64,000 nucleotides of DNA. Origin: Mycolicibacterium parafortuitum. GTDB taxonomy: Bacteria; Actinomycetota; Actinomycetes; Mycobacteriales; Mycobacteriaceae. Positions 1 to 10,500 of this stretch are shown here, in pieces. The stretch spans positions 992,001 to 1,056,000 of the forward strand of contig NZ_AP022598.1 in NCBI RefSeq assembly GCF_010725485.1, read 5' to 3'. The first letter of the stretch is position 1, and every line of letters starts with the position of its first letter. Under the pieces are notes generated by a model that saw nothing but the letters and a program-made list of their open reading frames with translations, was not told where the DNA came from and ran no database searches. The translations under genes and the position numbers were made by a program.

Positions 1-528
1 TTCGCCCACGGCATGCCGGGTTTCGCCGAGGCCATGGCCCAGGCCGTGCACGACTTCCGTTCGCTGCTGGACTATCTCGAGTTCACCGGCGTCGACCGCA
101 TCGCGCTGACCGGGATGTCGCTGGGCGGCTACACGTCCGCACTGATCGCCAGCGTCGACGACCGCATCCAGGCGGTGATCCCGAACGTCCCCGTCGTCAC
201 ACCGGACCGCACGGTGGACGAGTGGTTCCCCGCGAACAAGGTTGTCGCGCTGCGGGACTGGATCGCACGCACCGACACCGAACTCGTCGACGCGGCGACC
301 ATGTACTCGTCACCGCTGAACTACCGGCCCATCCCGGCCAAGGATCGCCGGCTGATCATCGCCGGTCTCGGGGACCGGTTGGCGCCGCCCGAACAGGCAG
401 AGTTGCTGTGGAAACACTGGGACCGCTGCGCGTTCCACTGGTTCCCGGGCAACCACGTGCTGCACGTGAGCCAGCCGGATTACCTGCGGCGGATGACGCG
501 CTTCCTGGCGCCGTTCATGTTCGACTGA
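1..528 (+). CDS. Alpha/beta hydrolase, C-terminal part (5' end outside window)
   Basis: The reading frame is open from base 1, so the gene begins before the window and only its last 176 residues are visible. They carry an alpha/beta-hydrolase core: the nucleophile elbow GMSLGG, a likely acid in GLGDRLAPP, and a C-terminal His in the PGNHVLH stretch. The substrate cannot be told. It converges on eccE3 and the two coding ends overlap by 14 bases. Rv0293c holds the same place and orientation beside ESX-3 in M. tuberculosis (from memory), which supports orthology. Confidence 0.8.
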   Translation, partial: FAHGMPGFAEAMAQAVHDFRSLLDYLEFTGVDRIALTGMSLGGYTSALIASVDDRIQAVIPNVPVVTPDRTVDEWFPANKVVALRDWIARTDTELVDAATMYSSPLNYRPIPAKDRRLIIAGLGDRLAPPEQAELLWKHWDRCAFHWFPGNHVLHVSQPDYLRRMTRFLAPFMFD

Positions 529-1390
529 GCTCGGGCACCCGCGGAATCCCCGGCGCCGGTTGCGCGCTCAGCCGCCGGTCGGATTCGGGACTCAGCGCGG
601 TCAGTGCGACACGATGCAGACCCCGCTCCGCGGTCAGCCCGGGGATCGGCGCCTTGGCGCCGGGGCGCTGGTCGGTGCGCAGCGCGCACGCCGCCGCCGT
701 CTCGGGATGCGCACGGGTGCCGGTGAGTTCGACGGCGGTCCATACCTCCGCCGCGTCGACGGACCGCAGCGCGTCCAGGGTCTCGGCGAGCGTGCCTGCC
801 GCGACGCGGTATGCGGCCAGATGACCGCGCCCATCGGACACACCGCGCCAAGTCTCCTTCGCATCGTCGCCGATGAGCACCGGCGGGGACTCGTCGAAGG
901 ACACCTGCCAGCCGAGCTCGCGGAGGTGGTCGGCCAGCCTGCGAGCGGCCAGGTGTGCGGTGTCGCGCAACGGGATCCGCGCCGAACGTGCGGTCAGTGC
1001 GGCGATGTTGTCGGCCGCGCCGAGGGTCAGGCTGACCCAGGTGGAGCGGGAGTCTCCGAGGTCGCGGTGGGTGACCCGGACCTTGTCGAGGCGGATGCCG
1101 TAGCGGTCCAGATAGCCGGCCAGCAGCGGATACGGCGGCTCGCTGTCGACCCGCAGCACCACCGTCGCGTACTCGCCGGACCGGGCGTCGGCGCTCCGGC
1201 GGCGGCCGGTGAGCAGTGCGATCCGGCGGGCGACGATCGTCGTGACGAAAAGCCCACGCCACCAGGCGAACAGGATGACGACCGCGGCGACGGCCGCGCC
1301 GAGCAGCCAGCGTTCGCCGGTGGTCTGCCACGGGTAGGCCATCACCGCCGGGATCACGAACAACGCGGCCAGCGTGAGCCGGACGATCAT
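515..1390 (-). CDS. eccE3: ESX-3 membrane component EccE3
   Basis: Last gene of the ESX-3 operon. EccE is the peripheral membrane subunit of the type VII secretion complex. The 291-residue product starts with two adjacent hydrophobic segments (about residues 3-20 and 29-48), followed by a long soluble domain, the usual EccE layout. The known M. tuberculosis protein is somewhat longer. Its ATG overlaps the mycP3 stop by four bases, which indicates translational coupling. The assignment rests on position plus topology, since EccE sequences diverge strongly. Confidence 0.88.
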   Translation of the reverse strand: MIVRLTLAALFVIPAVMAYPWQTTGERWLLGAAVAAVVILFAWWRGLFVTTIVARRIALLTGRRRSADARSGEYATVVLRVDSEPPYPLLAGYLDRYGIRLDKVRVTHRDLGDSRSTWVSLTLGAADNIAALTARSARIPLRDTAHLAARRLADHLRELGWQVSFDESPPVLIGDDAKETWRGVSDGRGHLAAYRVAAGTLAETLDALRSVDAAEVWTAVELTGTRAHPETAAACALRTDQRPGAKAPIPGLTAERGLHRVALTALSPESDRRLSAQPAPGIPRVPELSRT

Positions 1391-2754
1391 GACTGTGAGT
1401 CCTTTCGTTTCGCGCGCAGACCGACCACGACCAGCACGGCCAGCGCCAGGGCGCCGGCTCCGGTGAACGCGACGATGCGCGGCAGGAGTTCGGCGGGCTC
1501 GTCGGTCCGCGGTGCGGCGACCTCGCGCACCGCGGCCGGATCCACGTCCGTCGCGGGCACAGTCCAGGTGAGCGCGGCCACCGGATCGACGGTGCCCGCA
1601 CCCACCAGATTCGACGGGGACCGGGCGGCGCCGCTGGCGGTCGCGGTGAGACGTTCGATCACCTGCGGTGCCGTCAGATCGGGAAAACGGCTGCGCACCA
1701 ACGCCGCGGTGCCCGCCACGTAGGCGCTCGCGTAGCCGGTGCCGCCGACCGGAACGAGCTGCTGCTCGTTGCCCGGCAGCGCATTGACGGGTCCACCGGC
1801 CTCGTCGTTGCCCACCGACACGACGTCCTCACCGGGGGCGGCGATGCCGACCCAGGGCCCGGCCATGGTGAACGACGACGCACGGCCGTCGGGTGCGAGC
1901 GAACCGACCGACAGCACGTACTGCTGCCACCAGGCTGGGACGGACAGATCGGTGACCCCGGACCAGTTACGGGGATCCGACGGTTGCGCGGGGTCGCCGA
2001 GCGGATTGGACCGACAGCCCGAGAGGCCGTCGGTATCGCCGGCCGCCGCGACGATCACGGCGTCCTTGTCCACCGCGGCGTAGCGCAGTGCGGCCCCGAG
2101 TTCGCTCTGGTCGATCTGCGCCGCTGCGGGGATACAGACCGGATTCGAGACGGTGATCACCCGCGCACCCGCATCGGCGGCTCGCACGACCGCGCGGGCC
2201 AGCGCCCTGATCTCGGCGGTTGCGCGGGTCAGTGCCGGGTCCTCGCCGGGATCGCTCGGTGAATAGCGCGGCGAGCCCTGACGGATCGCGAGGATCCGCG
2301 CGGCCGGCGCCACGCCCGAGAAGCCGTCCTCACCGGGTTGTCCCGCGATCAGGCCGGCGACGAGCGTGCCGTGGCCGTCACAATCGGTCAGCCCGTCACC
2401 GGATCCGACGTAGTCGCCGCCGGGGTCGACGTTGGGCAACCGCGGTCCTGGCGTGACGCCGGTGCCGATCACGGCGACCAGTTGATCCCTGCCGTCGCTG
2501 TGCCGCCGCGCCTCGGCCAGCCCGAGCGACAACTGGTTCGGGCTCGGCGCGGCCACATCGGACCCCGGCAGCACCCCGGTGGTGACGCACGGGTTCCGTT
2601 GTGTCATCGGCACCACCGCCGCCGACGAGCTGGGCGGCGTCGCGTCGGCATCGACCTCCGGCGGTGTGATCGCACCGGCGGACGGCCCGCCGGTGACGAG
2701 CACCGCCGCGGTCACCGCCACCGCGGCGGCGGAGGACCGGATCAACGACCCCAT
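1387..2754 (-). CDS. mycP3: Mycosin MycP3, subtilisin-like, apparently catalytically dead
   Basis: Membrane-anchored subtilase of ESX-3, 455 residues. It has a signal peptide (about residues 1-28), a subtilase domain, a Pro-rich tail and a C-terminal membrane anchor (about 427-446). Family mycosins have an Asp/His/Ser triad. Only the His is present here, H128 in DCDGHGT. The Asp position is G97 (VAVIGTGV instead of the usual DTGV). The Ser position is G340 (GGTGYASAYVAG instead of GTS). The oxyanion Asn position is D240 (AAAGDTDG). I checked the codons on the DNA (GGC, GGC, GAT). The rest of the fold is well kept, so this looks like a pseudoprotease with a structural role. It starts 3 bases after eccD3 and overlaps eccE3. 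Confidence 0.93.
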   Translation of the reverse strand: MGSLIRSSAAAVAVTAAVLVTGGPSAGAITPPEVDADATPPSSSAAVVPMTQRNPCVTTGVLPGSDVAAPSPNQLSLGLAEARRHSDGRDQLVAVIGTGVTPGPRLPNVDPGGDYVGSGDGLTDCDGHGTLVAGLIAGQPGEDGFSGVAPAARILAIRQGSPRYSPSDPGEDPALTRATAEIRALARAVVRAADAGARVITVSNPVCIPAAAQIDQSELGAALRYAAVDKDAVIVAAAGDTDGLSGCRSNPLGDPAQPSDPRNWSGVTDLSVPAWWQQYVLSVGSLAPDGRASSFTMAGPWVGIAAPGEDVVSVGNDEAGGPVNALPGNEQQLVPVGGTGYASAYVAGTAALVRSRFPDLTAPQVIERLTATASGAARSPSNLVGAGTVDPVAALTWTVPATDVDPAAVREVAAPRTDEPAELLPRIVAFTGAGALALAVLVVVGLRAKRKDSQS

Positions 2755-2757
2755 CGA

Positions 2758-4206
2758 TCAGAAGCCGTTCAGAACCCAGGCGAACAAGCCGACCAGGTAA
2801 GCCATCACCGGGATCACCGACGCGTCGAGGGCCGAGCCGACGAACCCGACGATGCGGCGCATCGGCAGCGAGTACGTCTCCGGTTGCCCGATCCGCGGGT
2901 TCAGCGCGACGACGGCCCACGCGGCGGTCAGCACCGCCAGTGCGCCCAGCGCCCACCACGCCGAGGTGTAGCGGCCGTTGGCCGCGAACAGGACGAGCAG
3001 CACGACGGTCAGCAGGCCGGAATGACCGAGCAACCATGCCTTGCAGGCGGCCGAGTCCCAGACGCGGGCCCGCAGGGCCGCCGCGGCCGCCGTCGCGACG
3101 ACGAGATACCAGGCCCACGGCGACACGCCGCCGTCCCCGGTGAGCACCGGCCACAGCGCAAGTACCGAACCGGCCACGGCCAGCAGCACGCCCGCGGCGA
3201 TGAAACCGCTCTGGTGTGAGTCAGCGGCGCGGATGCGGCGCGGGAGGTCTTCGAGCACCCGCAGCGGCGGCGCCGACGGTGTCGGGTCACCCGGGGCCGG
3301 GATCACCGGCACCGGAAGCCGGGCGCACATCGCCGAGAACTGCGCGGCCTGCACGGTGATCACCAGTGCCACCAGGATCAGCACGCAGCCGATGCTCGTC
3401 AGGTCCAGCGTCCACAGCGTCGCGGCCGCGGCGGCAGGCAGTACCCCGAGCGCGGCGGCCGCGGCGGTGGTGAACAACGCGATCGCCCGTTCGGCGACGG
3501 TGATGCTGATGATCGACCATGCGGCCACACCCGCGGCGCCGAGCAGCACGCTCGGGGCACCGAAGTCACCGGGTACGGCGAGTGCGAATGCGGCGGCGAC
3601 CGACGGCAGCGCGGCCGCGGCCAGGGCGGTGGCGACCCGCGGCGATCCCGACCTGGCGAGCAGCGCGCCGAGCACGGCGGCGATCGCGACGCCGCTGACG
3701 GCGAACACACCGACGATCGAGTCGGTCACCAACCGGTGTGCGACCGCCAGCGCGGTGGCGACCAGGATCAGCCCGACCACCGCGAGCGTCGCGCCGCGCT
3801 GGATGTGCGTTGTTCCCCAGGGACGTTCGCGTGCGGCGGAGAAGATCATCGCCGCATCGGCGATGTCTTCGACGATGCGCGGTGCGGGCGGGCCCGCAGG
3901 CACGGGTTGCAGGGCCAGCAGGTCACCGTCGACGACGCCCACCGTGGTCAGCGTCGCGTCCAGGCTGTACGGGGCGCCACCGATCGGGGCAAGGCTCAGC
4001 AGTTCCGCGGTGCCCGGGGTCTCGTCCGACGGGGCGACGATGCGCTGGACCGCCGGGATGATCTCGCGCAGCGGAAGCTGCGCCGGCAGCGCGACTTCCG
4101 TGACGCGGCCGCCGCGGTCGCCGTCGTCGCCCTCCGTCGCGGTCAGGACGGCGACGCGCACGATCGGCATCGCGGCGTTGGTGGTGCTCAGAGCGGACTC
4201 GGACAT
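2758..4206 (-). CDS. eccD3: ESX-3 translocon membrane protein EccD3
   Basis: Polytopic subunit thought to line the type VII membrane complex. The 482-residue product has a soluble ubiquitin-like N-terminal domain (about residues 1-100), then a row of about eleven hydrophobic segments to the C-terminus, typical of EccD. The open frame runs 50 codons further upstream, but that part is Arg-rich and lies inside espG3. The ATG at 4206 has a good ribosome site (AGAAGAGAG) directly before it and gives the family length (M. tuberculosis protein about 472). It overlaps the espG3 end by 19 bases. Confidence 0.94.
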   Translation of the reverse strand: MSESALSTTNAAMPIVRVAVLTATEGDDGDRGGRVTEVALPAQLPLREIIPAVQRIVAPSDETPGTAELLSLAPIGGAPYSLDATLTTVGVVDGDLLALQPVPAGPPAPRIVEDIADAAMIFSAARERPWGTTHIQRGATLAVVGLILVATALAVAHRLVTDSIVGVFAVSGVAIAAVLGALLARSGSPRVATALAAAALPSVAAAFALAVPGDFGAPSVLLGAAGVAAWSIISITVAERAIALFTTAAAAALGVLPAAAAATLWTLDLTSIGCVLILVALVITVQAAQFSAMCARLPVPVIPAPGDPTPSAPPLRVLEDLPRRIRAADSHQSGFIAAGVLLAVAGSVLALWPVLTGDGGVSPWAWYLVVATAAAAALRARVWDSAACKAWLLGHSGLLTVVLLVLFAANGRYTSAWWALGALAVLTAAWAVVALNPRIGQPETYSLPMRRIVGFVGSALDASVIPVMAYLVGLFAWVLNGF

Positions 4207-5060
4207 CTCTCTTCTCTTCTGTCGGCCGTGCGTTCGTCGAAGTCTCTGGTGAGGGCGTGGCCCGGGAACCACGATCCGTCGGGAAGTGTCGCGGTCAGGC
4301 GCTCGACCGCGGCGGCGATCGCCGCGGGTTCGCCAGGGCTGAACGTGGAGATCCATTCGCCGTCAACGGCTTTGGTGGGGCTGACCAGGACCCGTCCGAC
4401 CGCGGTGTCGACGACGCTCACGCCGACGTCGGTGCTGACCCGGTGGCCGTCGCGGTGCCGGCCGGCGACGATCTCGACATAGGTGCGGTCCTGCTCGAAG
4501 GCCGCCACCACCACAGGGCGGGCCGACGCGGGGATCCCGAGATAGTCGAGCAGGCTGCGCACCGATGCGCCACCGCGGATCTGTTCGTCGGCCTTCGCGC
4601 CGATGCGGGCGGGCAGCGAGAAGCCCGGGAAGCGCGCCGGGGCCCGGCCGGACAGACCCACCGTGACCACGGGCACCAGCGCCTCCGGATGGTCGAGATC
4701 CATCTCGGTCAGCGTCAGCAGTGCGCCGCTGCGCAGCGCCACCACGGTGCCGCCCGCGTCGCGGGCGATGATGCCGCGCAACATCGCTCCCCTGCTGCCG
4801 ACGAATCGGAGCTCCAACCACTGGGTGGCCCGGCACACCCGCCGGATCCACTGTGCCACCGCGGGATCGACGGTGCCGTCGGCGGCCAGCACGCCCACGT
4901 TGGTCAGCAGGGCGGCCTGCTCCCTGTCGAACGCGGTGCGCTGGGTGTGGTCGGTGTAGGGCGGCGTGATCGCAAGCACCCACGGATACGATCCCGCGCC
5001 GAGCTTTTCGGCGAGGAACCACGCCGAGGCGGCGCTCAGTTCGACGGCGTTAGCGCGCAC
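4188..5060 (-). CDS. espG3: ESX-3 PE/PPE chaperone EspG3
   Basis: EspG proteins bind the tip of the PPE partner in PE-PPE dimers in the cytosol and deliver them to the matching ESX system. This 290-residue protein has family length, begins with a typical EspG N-terminus (MRANAVELSAASAWFLAEKL) and sits between esxH and eccD3, as in all ESX-3 loci. It should serve the PE5/PPE4 pair encoded upstream. The gap to the esxH stop is 9 bases. Confidence 0.93.
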   Translation of the reverse strand: MRANAVELSAASAWFLAEKLGAGSYPWVLAITPPYTDHTQRTAFDREQAALLTNVGVLAADGTVDPAVAQWIRRVCRATQWLELRFVGSRGAMLRGIIARDAGGTVVALRSGALLTLTEMDLDHPEALVPVVTVGLSGRAPARFPGFSLPARIGAKADEQIRGGASVRSLLDYLGIPASARPVVVAAFEQDRTYVEIVAGRHRDGHRVSTDVGVSVVDTAVGRVLVSPTKAVDGEWISTFSPGEPAAIAAAVERLTATLPDGSWFPGHALTRDFDERTADRREERCPSPL

Positions 5061-5069
5061 GGCGATCCG

Positions 5070-5357
5070 TCAGCCCCACTTGGCGCCCTCGGCCTGATCG
5101 CGTGCGGCCATCGAGGTGGTGTTCATCTCGTGCGCACTGGCCATCGCGCGATAGGCCCGCACCAGTTCCTCCAGCGCGGTGTTCCACTGGGCCTGCCAGG
5201 CCTGGTAGGTCACGCCGGTGTCGCCCTGCCAGGCGCTCTTGAGCGCGGCCTGCTCGCTGGCCACCTCGGCGCCGATCGCCTGCAGCGCACCGGCGTAGCT
5301 CGCCATCTCCCCGGCGTGGTTGAGCATCGCGGGGTAGTTGAACATGATCTGCGACAT
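5070..5357 (-). CDS. esxH: WXG100 protein EsxH (TB10.4 family)
   Basis: Secreted ESX-3 substrate that forms a heterodimer with EsxG and acts in siderophore-dependent iron uptake. The product has 95 residues with the turn motif SAWQG at 41-45. TB10.4 is known to bind zinc through H14, H70, H76 and E77. Here H14, H76 and E77 are present but position 70 is Arg (RAYRAM). The start at 5357 ([11 protein letters not shown]) matches the family; the open frame continues far upstream, but that extension only overlaps esxG. It follows esxG by 14 bases. Confidence 0.96.
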   Translation of the reverse strand: MSQIMFNYPAMLNHAGEMASYAGALQAIGAEVASEQAALKSAWQGDTGVTYQAWQAQWNTALEELVRAYRAMASAHEMNTTSMAARDQAEGAKWG

Positions 5358-5371
5358 GGGAGTTGCTCCGA

Positions 5372-5665
5372 TCAGACGACGGGGTAGTTGCTGGCGGCGG
5401 CGGCATCCTCGGCGACGTAGGCACCCGCGGCATCGCCGACGTTGGCCTGCGCGATGTCGAGCAGCGCGTTGATCTTCGCCGAGGTCTCGACGAAGCGGGC
5501 GTGCGCGGCCTGGAAGGCTCCCGCCGATTCGCCCATGTGGAACGCCTGCGCGGACTGCGCCGCCTGCTCGGCCTGGGCGATGGTGCTGCGCATCAGGCCG
5601 GCCTTGGCGCCGAACGCCGCCTCCGAGGCCATCATCTGCGGGATGTGGGCATCCAGCATGCTCAT
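5372..5665 (-). CDS. esxG: WXG100-like protein EsxG
   Basis: 97-residue partner of EsxH. As in known EsxG proteins, the WXG turn is replaced by HxG (AFHMGES, residues 42-48). The helix-turn-helix hairpin is clear and the N-terminus [10 protein letters not shown] is diagnostic. Its start overlaps the PPE4 stop by four bases, and esxH follows 14 bases downstream. Confidence 0.96.
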   Translation of the reverse strand: MSMLDAHIPQMMASEAAFGAKAGLMRSTIAQAEQAAQSAQAFHMGESAGAFQAAHARFVETSAKINALLDIAQANVGDAAGAYVAEDAAAASNYPVV

Positions 5666-7248
5666 GGGGTGTCCTTTCGGTCGTGGGGTTCGGGATCGTG
5701 GTGTTCGGGACGGTGGTCCTCGGTCGGGTCCCAGTTGCCTGGGAGCATCGGTTCTTTCGGGCCGCCACCGAACGAATCGCCGGGCAGCGTGGTCAACCCG
5801 CCCGCGTGTTCGGCGTCCTTGCCGACGGTGCCGGCGAAGCCCATCGGCCCGGCGCCACGGCCGGATGCGGTGACGCGTGGCGGCGCGGGCTGCTCACGGT
5901 CCGGCTCGTCGTCCGCACCCGGGTAGTCCATGTACGCGTCGGCGTAGGCACGGCCCTTGATCTCGTCCTTCTGCCTGCGTCTGCGCTTACGCCGTTCGGC
6001 GGCCGACGCCGCGACACCCGATGCCGCGGCCGGGATTCCGGCAGCCGGCGCCTTGGCGCCGGTGCTGTCACGCACCGTCGGAGAGAAGCCCTCACCCGGA
6101 TCGCGGCCCGCGATCACGTACGGCACGAAGGTCGCCGCCGCGGCCGCGGGGGCGGCCGGCGCCGACGGCGAGCCGACGCTGATCGTGTTGGCGGTCACCG
6201 GCACTCCGCCGGGCGGCGGCGGCGCGGACATGGTGGCCGGGAAGCCCTGCTGATCGGAGCGGCCCGGTGCCGCGTCGGCGGGCAGGTCCTCCTCGGCCGG
6301 GGCGTCCTGGGGCGGCATGTTCAGCAGGCCCAGCAGATGCTGCCCGACGCCGAGCACGATCGCCAGCGTGGTCGCCAGCAGCGGCAACAGGAACAGTGAC
6401 GGGTACAGGATCGACGCGCCCACCCACGACACGGCCTGGAACACCACCGCGAAAAGGAAAGGGCCCCAGGTGATGAGCGCCTGCACCGGGTTGGTCAGGA
6501 AGTCGGTGATCAGCGCGATGGTGTTGCCGATCGGGTCGCGCAGGAAATTGAAGATCGGCTCGAACAGGAACCGCAGGAACTCTCCGTAGAGCCGGATCAG
6601 GTCGGCGATGATGTTCGACACGTCGAAAGCGGCACCGGCCTCGGCGGCCATCGGTTGCGCCGCCATCGCCGACATGTCGGCCGCGGCACGTCCTGCTTCG
6701 CCGACACCGGGCAGCAGCACCACCGGCGCCGGCGTCGACTGCGGGGTCGCCGCGAGCGCGGCGCCGGACACCGCCTGGTACGTCGCCATCGTGGTGGCCG
6801 CCTGGATCCACATCCGGACGTAGTCGGCTTCGTTCAGCGCGATCGGAATCGTGTTGATGCCGAGGAAGTTCGTCGCGACCAGCACCGTGTGGGTGGTCTT
6901 GTTCAGCGCCAGCTCGGGCAGCGTCGGCATGGTGGCCAGCGCGGTCGAGTACGCGGCCGCGGCGGTTTCGTGCTGTGCGGCCGTCGCGGCCCCGGCGGCG
7001 CTCTGCTGCGCGAGCCACGCCAGGTACGGGGTGTGCGCGGCGACGTACTGTTCGGAGCTCGGCCCCTCCCAGGCACCCGCCTGCACACCGGCCAGGATGT
7101 TCGTCAGTTCAGCTGCCGCGGAGGCATATTCGACGGAGAGCTGCTGCCACGCGCCGGCCGCGGCGAGCAGCGGGCCCGGACCGGGGCCGCTGCTGAGCGT
7201 CGCCGAGTGCACCTCGGGCGGCAGCGCCATCCATACCGGAGCGGTCAC
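5662..7248 (-). CDS. ppe4: PPE family protein PPE4
   Basis: 528 residues. The N-terminal PPE domain (about 1-180) has the PPE signature at residues 10-12 and the WEGPSS tip region. A hydrophobic middle (about 240-310) and a Pro/Ala-rich tail ending in acidic, Pro-rich sequence follow. It should dimerise with PE5, be bound by EspG3 and be secreted by ESX-3. Length agrees with M. tuberculosis PPE4 (about 513). It follows PE5 by 6 bases. Confidence 0.94.
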   Translation of the reverse strand: MTAPVWMALPPEVHSATLSSGPGPGPLLAAAGAWQQLSVEYASAAAELTNILAGVQAGAWEGPSSEQYVAAHTPYLAWLAQQSAAGAATAAQHETAAAAYSTALATMPTLPELALNKTTHTVLVATNFLGINTIPIALNEADYVRMWIQAATTMATYQAVSGAALAATPQSTPAPVVLLPGVGEAGRAAADMSAMAAQPMAAEAGAAFDVSNIIADLIRLYGEFLRFLFEPIFNFLRDPIGNTIALITDFLTNPVQALITWGPFLFAVVFQAVSWVGASILYPSLFLLPLLATTLAIVLGVGQHLLGLLNMPPQDAPAEEDLPADAAPGRSDQQGFPATMSAPPPPGGVPVTANTISVGSPSAPAAPAAAAATFVPYVIAGRDPGEGFSPTVRDSTGAKAPAAGIPAAASGVAASAAERRKRRRRQKDEIKGRAYADAYMDYPGADDEPDREQPAPPRVTASGRGAGPMGFAGTVGKDAEHAGGLTTLPGDSFGGGPKEPMLPGNWDPTEDHRPEHHDPEPHDRKDTP

Positions 7249-7254
7249 GGCGGA

Positions 7255-7563
7255 TCAGCCCCGGGCGATCAGGTAGGAGGACGCGGCCATCGCGTCACCG
7301 CTGAGGTAGCTGGCGGCGGATTCGCCGACACCGATGCCGGAGCGGCCGAGTTCTTCGATCCCCTGGGCGGCGACACCCTGGTGCGCAACGCCGTGGGCGC
7401 TGAAGCCGGCCGCGGTGTTCAGAGACACCGCATCAGCGGCGGGTGGCACCACGGCGGTGACCAGCGGTGCGGCGGCCGCGTGGGCCGCGGCCATCCGGGC
7501 GGTCAGCGCCTCGACGGCCGCGCCGGCCGCGGTCAGGCCTTCCGGTACTACTCGCAGGGTCAT
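7255..7563 (-). CDS. pe5: PE family protein PE5
   Basis: 102-residue protein consisting of a PE domain only. It begins [10 protein letters not shown] with the PE pair at residues 7-8 and forms an Ala-rich helical hairpin. The C-terminal [12 protein letters not shown] carries the type VII secretion motif YxxxD/E. It is the dimer partner of PPE4 just downstream. Its start touches the eccC3 stop (one-base overlap). Confidence 0.94.
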   Translation of the reverse strand: MTLRVVPEGLTAAGAAVEALTARMAAAHAAAAPLVTAVVPPAADAVSLNTAAGFSAHGVAHQGVAAQGIEELGRSGIGVGESAASYLSGDAMAASSYLIARG

Positions 7564-10500
7564 CAGCTGTACTCCTTTCCGCTGTAACCGGCCTGGGCGG
7601 CCGCCCCGTCGGCGAGGGGATTGACGAGCTGGACATAGGTCGGCGTATCGGAGCCGTCGTCGAGCAGCATCGCCCGGCCGGCGGGCAACCGGCTGAAGCG
7701 GTGGCCGCGGATCTTGCCGCTGTCCTGCGAATTACCGGACAGCAGCAGCGTGGTCGCCTGCAATTCGTTGAGGCGGCGCAGCAGCGGTGCGGTCATCACC
7801 GCGTGCGCCGACCCGGCCGCCCTGGCGGTGACGATCACGCGCAGCCCGAGTTCGGCGGCCTGCGAGAGCAATCCGATCACCGGAGTCCACGGCCGCTGCC
7901 CGGCGTACGGGCCGCTCATCGCGGGCCCGTCCGGGATCTGGTCGACGTCGTCGATGATCAGGTAGTGGACGTGGCTGCCCGAGCCGTTGGCGGTGGCACG
8001 GAAGTCCCAGCCCCGCAGCTCCTGCGGGCTGAGCCCGGCCGGTGGGCGCCGCTTCTCCAGCAGTGCGGACAGCCCGAGCATCGCGGGCAGTACCCGGTCG
8101 AGGTTCGGGGTGTACTCGTTGTCCGGGAAGAGCGGCTCGTCGACGAGTTGCAGCCGCCGGTCGATCACGGTGAACGCGATCTGGTCGGGACGCGAGTTCT
8201 CCCGGATCGTGCGGATCAGGTGCCGCAGCAGGGTGGTCTTGCCGGTCTTGGTGTCACCGAACACCATCAACAGCGGGTTGTCGGCGAAGTCGACGCTGAC
8301 CGCGGCCAGGTCTTCCTCGCGCTGACCGATGACGACCTGTTCGGCTGCCGGGTAGAGCGTGCCGAACACCCGCGGCGACAGGTCGGTCGGCAGCAGTCGC
8401 ACCGGCGGGGCGCTGCGGTCCGGGTAGCGGGCGTTGAGCGCGGGGATCGACGCCAGCGCCGGCTGGGCGAACAGGAAGTGCTCGGCGGCCATGGTCAGGC
8501 CGCGGCCGGGCTGGTCGGCGGGGACACTCTCGGCGGGACGCCGCAGCGCGGTGCCGGAGCCGCCGACGCGGACGTTGCTGTCGCGCGGGTCGTGCAGGCG
8601 CAGTTCCAGGCGCAGACCCAGCCCGTCGCGCATCGCCAACGGCACCTCCAGCCAGTTCGGCGTGGTGATGACCACGTGGATGCCGTACGACAGCCCGGTG
8701 TTGACCAGTTCGGTCACCTTGGCCAGCAATGGGTTGCGGGTGTTGAAGGTGTCGGTGCTGTCCCGGCTGAACGCGTACAGGTTGTCGATGAGCAGGAACA
8801 CCTCGCCGTAGCCGTCCTGGTACTCACCGTTGGCTGCCGCGCCCTGGCGCTGCCGGGCCTTGAGCAGCTGTTCGAGCTCACCGAAGGTGCGCCGGATGCG
8901 TTCGGGTTCCAGCGGCGACGCGACGCTGCCGACATGGGCGAGGTCGGCAAGTGCCCGCAGCTGGCCACCGCCGTAGTCGAGGCAGTAGAAGGACACGTCG
9001 CCGGGGGCGTGCAGCGCGGCGGCCGACAGTACGAAAGTCTGCAGCGCCGTGGACTTCCCGGACTTCGGTCCACCGTGGATCACGACGTTGGCGGCCGCTG
9101 AGGTCGCGTCGAAGACCAACGGGTCACGCCGCATCTCGAACGGGCGGTCGATCTCGCCCAGCGGCCAGCGCCACCCTCTGGCGCCGATGCCGGAGCGTTC
9201 CACCAGATTCCACAGCGGGATCGGCTCGTCCAGCGGGGGCAGCCACAGCTGTGGGGCGCGCGGACCGTAGTGGGCGAGCTGATCACCGATCGTGGCGATC
9301 AGCTTGCGCGGCGGCAGCACCTCGACGTCGGCGCCGTCGTCGACGATGACCGTGTCGGGTTCGGGGTCCACCCAGCCGGCGGGGAACACCTGCGGCTTCG
9401 GGATCGCGTGCACCACGATCGAGCGGTCGACACGCGGCGGCTCGTAGATGCCGTCGACATACGTGCTGCGGAACTTGACCGGCAGGGCCCCGGGCGCGGG
9501 CACCAGGAAGCCGACGCCTTTGTGCTCGCGGCCCGATTCGATGTGATACGCGTCCTCGACGCCGATGATCTGCCGGGACACGCTGGGGCTGGCCACCTTC
9601 AGACCGATCCGGTACGACGTGTTCTTGTCGATGTCCTTGATCCGGCCCACGTCGAGGGTCTGCGACGCGAACAGCAGATGGATCCGGAACGAGCGGCCCT
9701 TGCGGGCGACGTAGTCGAACAGGTCCGCGTACTCCGGGTGGTCGGCGAGCATCAGCGTGAACTCGTCGGCTACCACCAGAAGGGTCGGGATCGGCGGCAG
9801 GTCCGTGGCCTCTGCGCTGCCGGAAAGACGCGCGTTCTCGTACTCGGTGACCGAGTTGAACGCGCTGCCCTGCACACGGCGTCCGCTGTCCTTGAGCAGC
9901 TGCTCGCGGCGCGCCACCTCACCGCGCAGGGTGTCGGCGAATCGGTCGGCCAGCGACCGCTTTTCGGCCATGTTCGAGATGACTGCGACGACCTGCGGGA
10001 AGTTGCGGAAGATGTCGGCGCCGGCCTCGCCCTTGAAGTCCGCGTAGATCACGATCAGCCGGTCGGCCGAGTGGGTGGTCAGCAGTGACAGCAGGATCGA
10101 CATCAGGGTCTGTGACTTGCCCGATCCGGTCATGCCGATCATCAGGCCGTGCGGGCCCATACCGCCCTCGGCCTCGTCCTTGAGGTCGAAGATCAGCGGC
10201 TCGCCGGTGGAGGTGACGCCGATCGGGACACGCAGTTCCTCGTCGCGGTTGCGGGGCGCCCACAGCGCGGCGACGTCGAGCGCCGACGCGTCCGGGATGC
10301 CCAGCAGCGTGGTGAATTCCGCGCCGTTGGTGGTCACCGACCGGGCCCGGCCGGGCACGGAATCCCAACGCGCCAGCCGTCGCGCGATGTGGCGGGCCTC
10401 GGCGGACCCGAGCCGGTCAGCCGAGTCGATGTAGGGCGCCCAGTCGCCGTTGCCCCAGCGCGTCATCCGGCCGTCGGCGATGCGCAGCACCGGCCGCTCC

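Noticed and set aside
3041..4252. Long plus-strand open frame opposite eccD3
   Set aside because: High-GC shadow of eccD3: Ala/Ser/Thr-rich with no domain, while the minus strand has clear EccD topology.
5070..5768. 232-residue frame extending esxH upstream through esxG
   Set aside because: The extra N-terminal part is in another frame of esxG and PPE4; the 95-residue EsxH with its own start fits the family.
7467..9101. Long plus-strand frame opposite eccC3
   Set aside because: Arg/Gly/Val-rich antisense shadow of the eccC3 nucleotide-binding domains; no ribosome site or motif.
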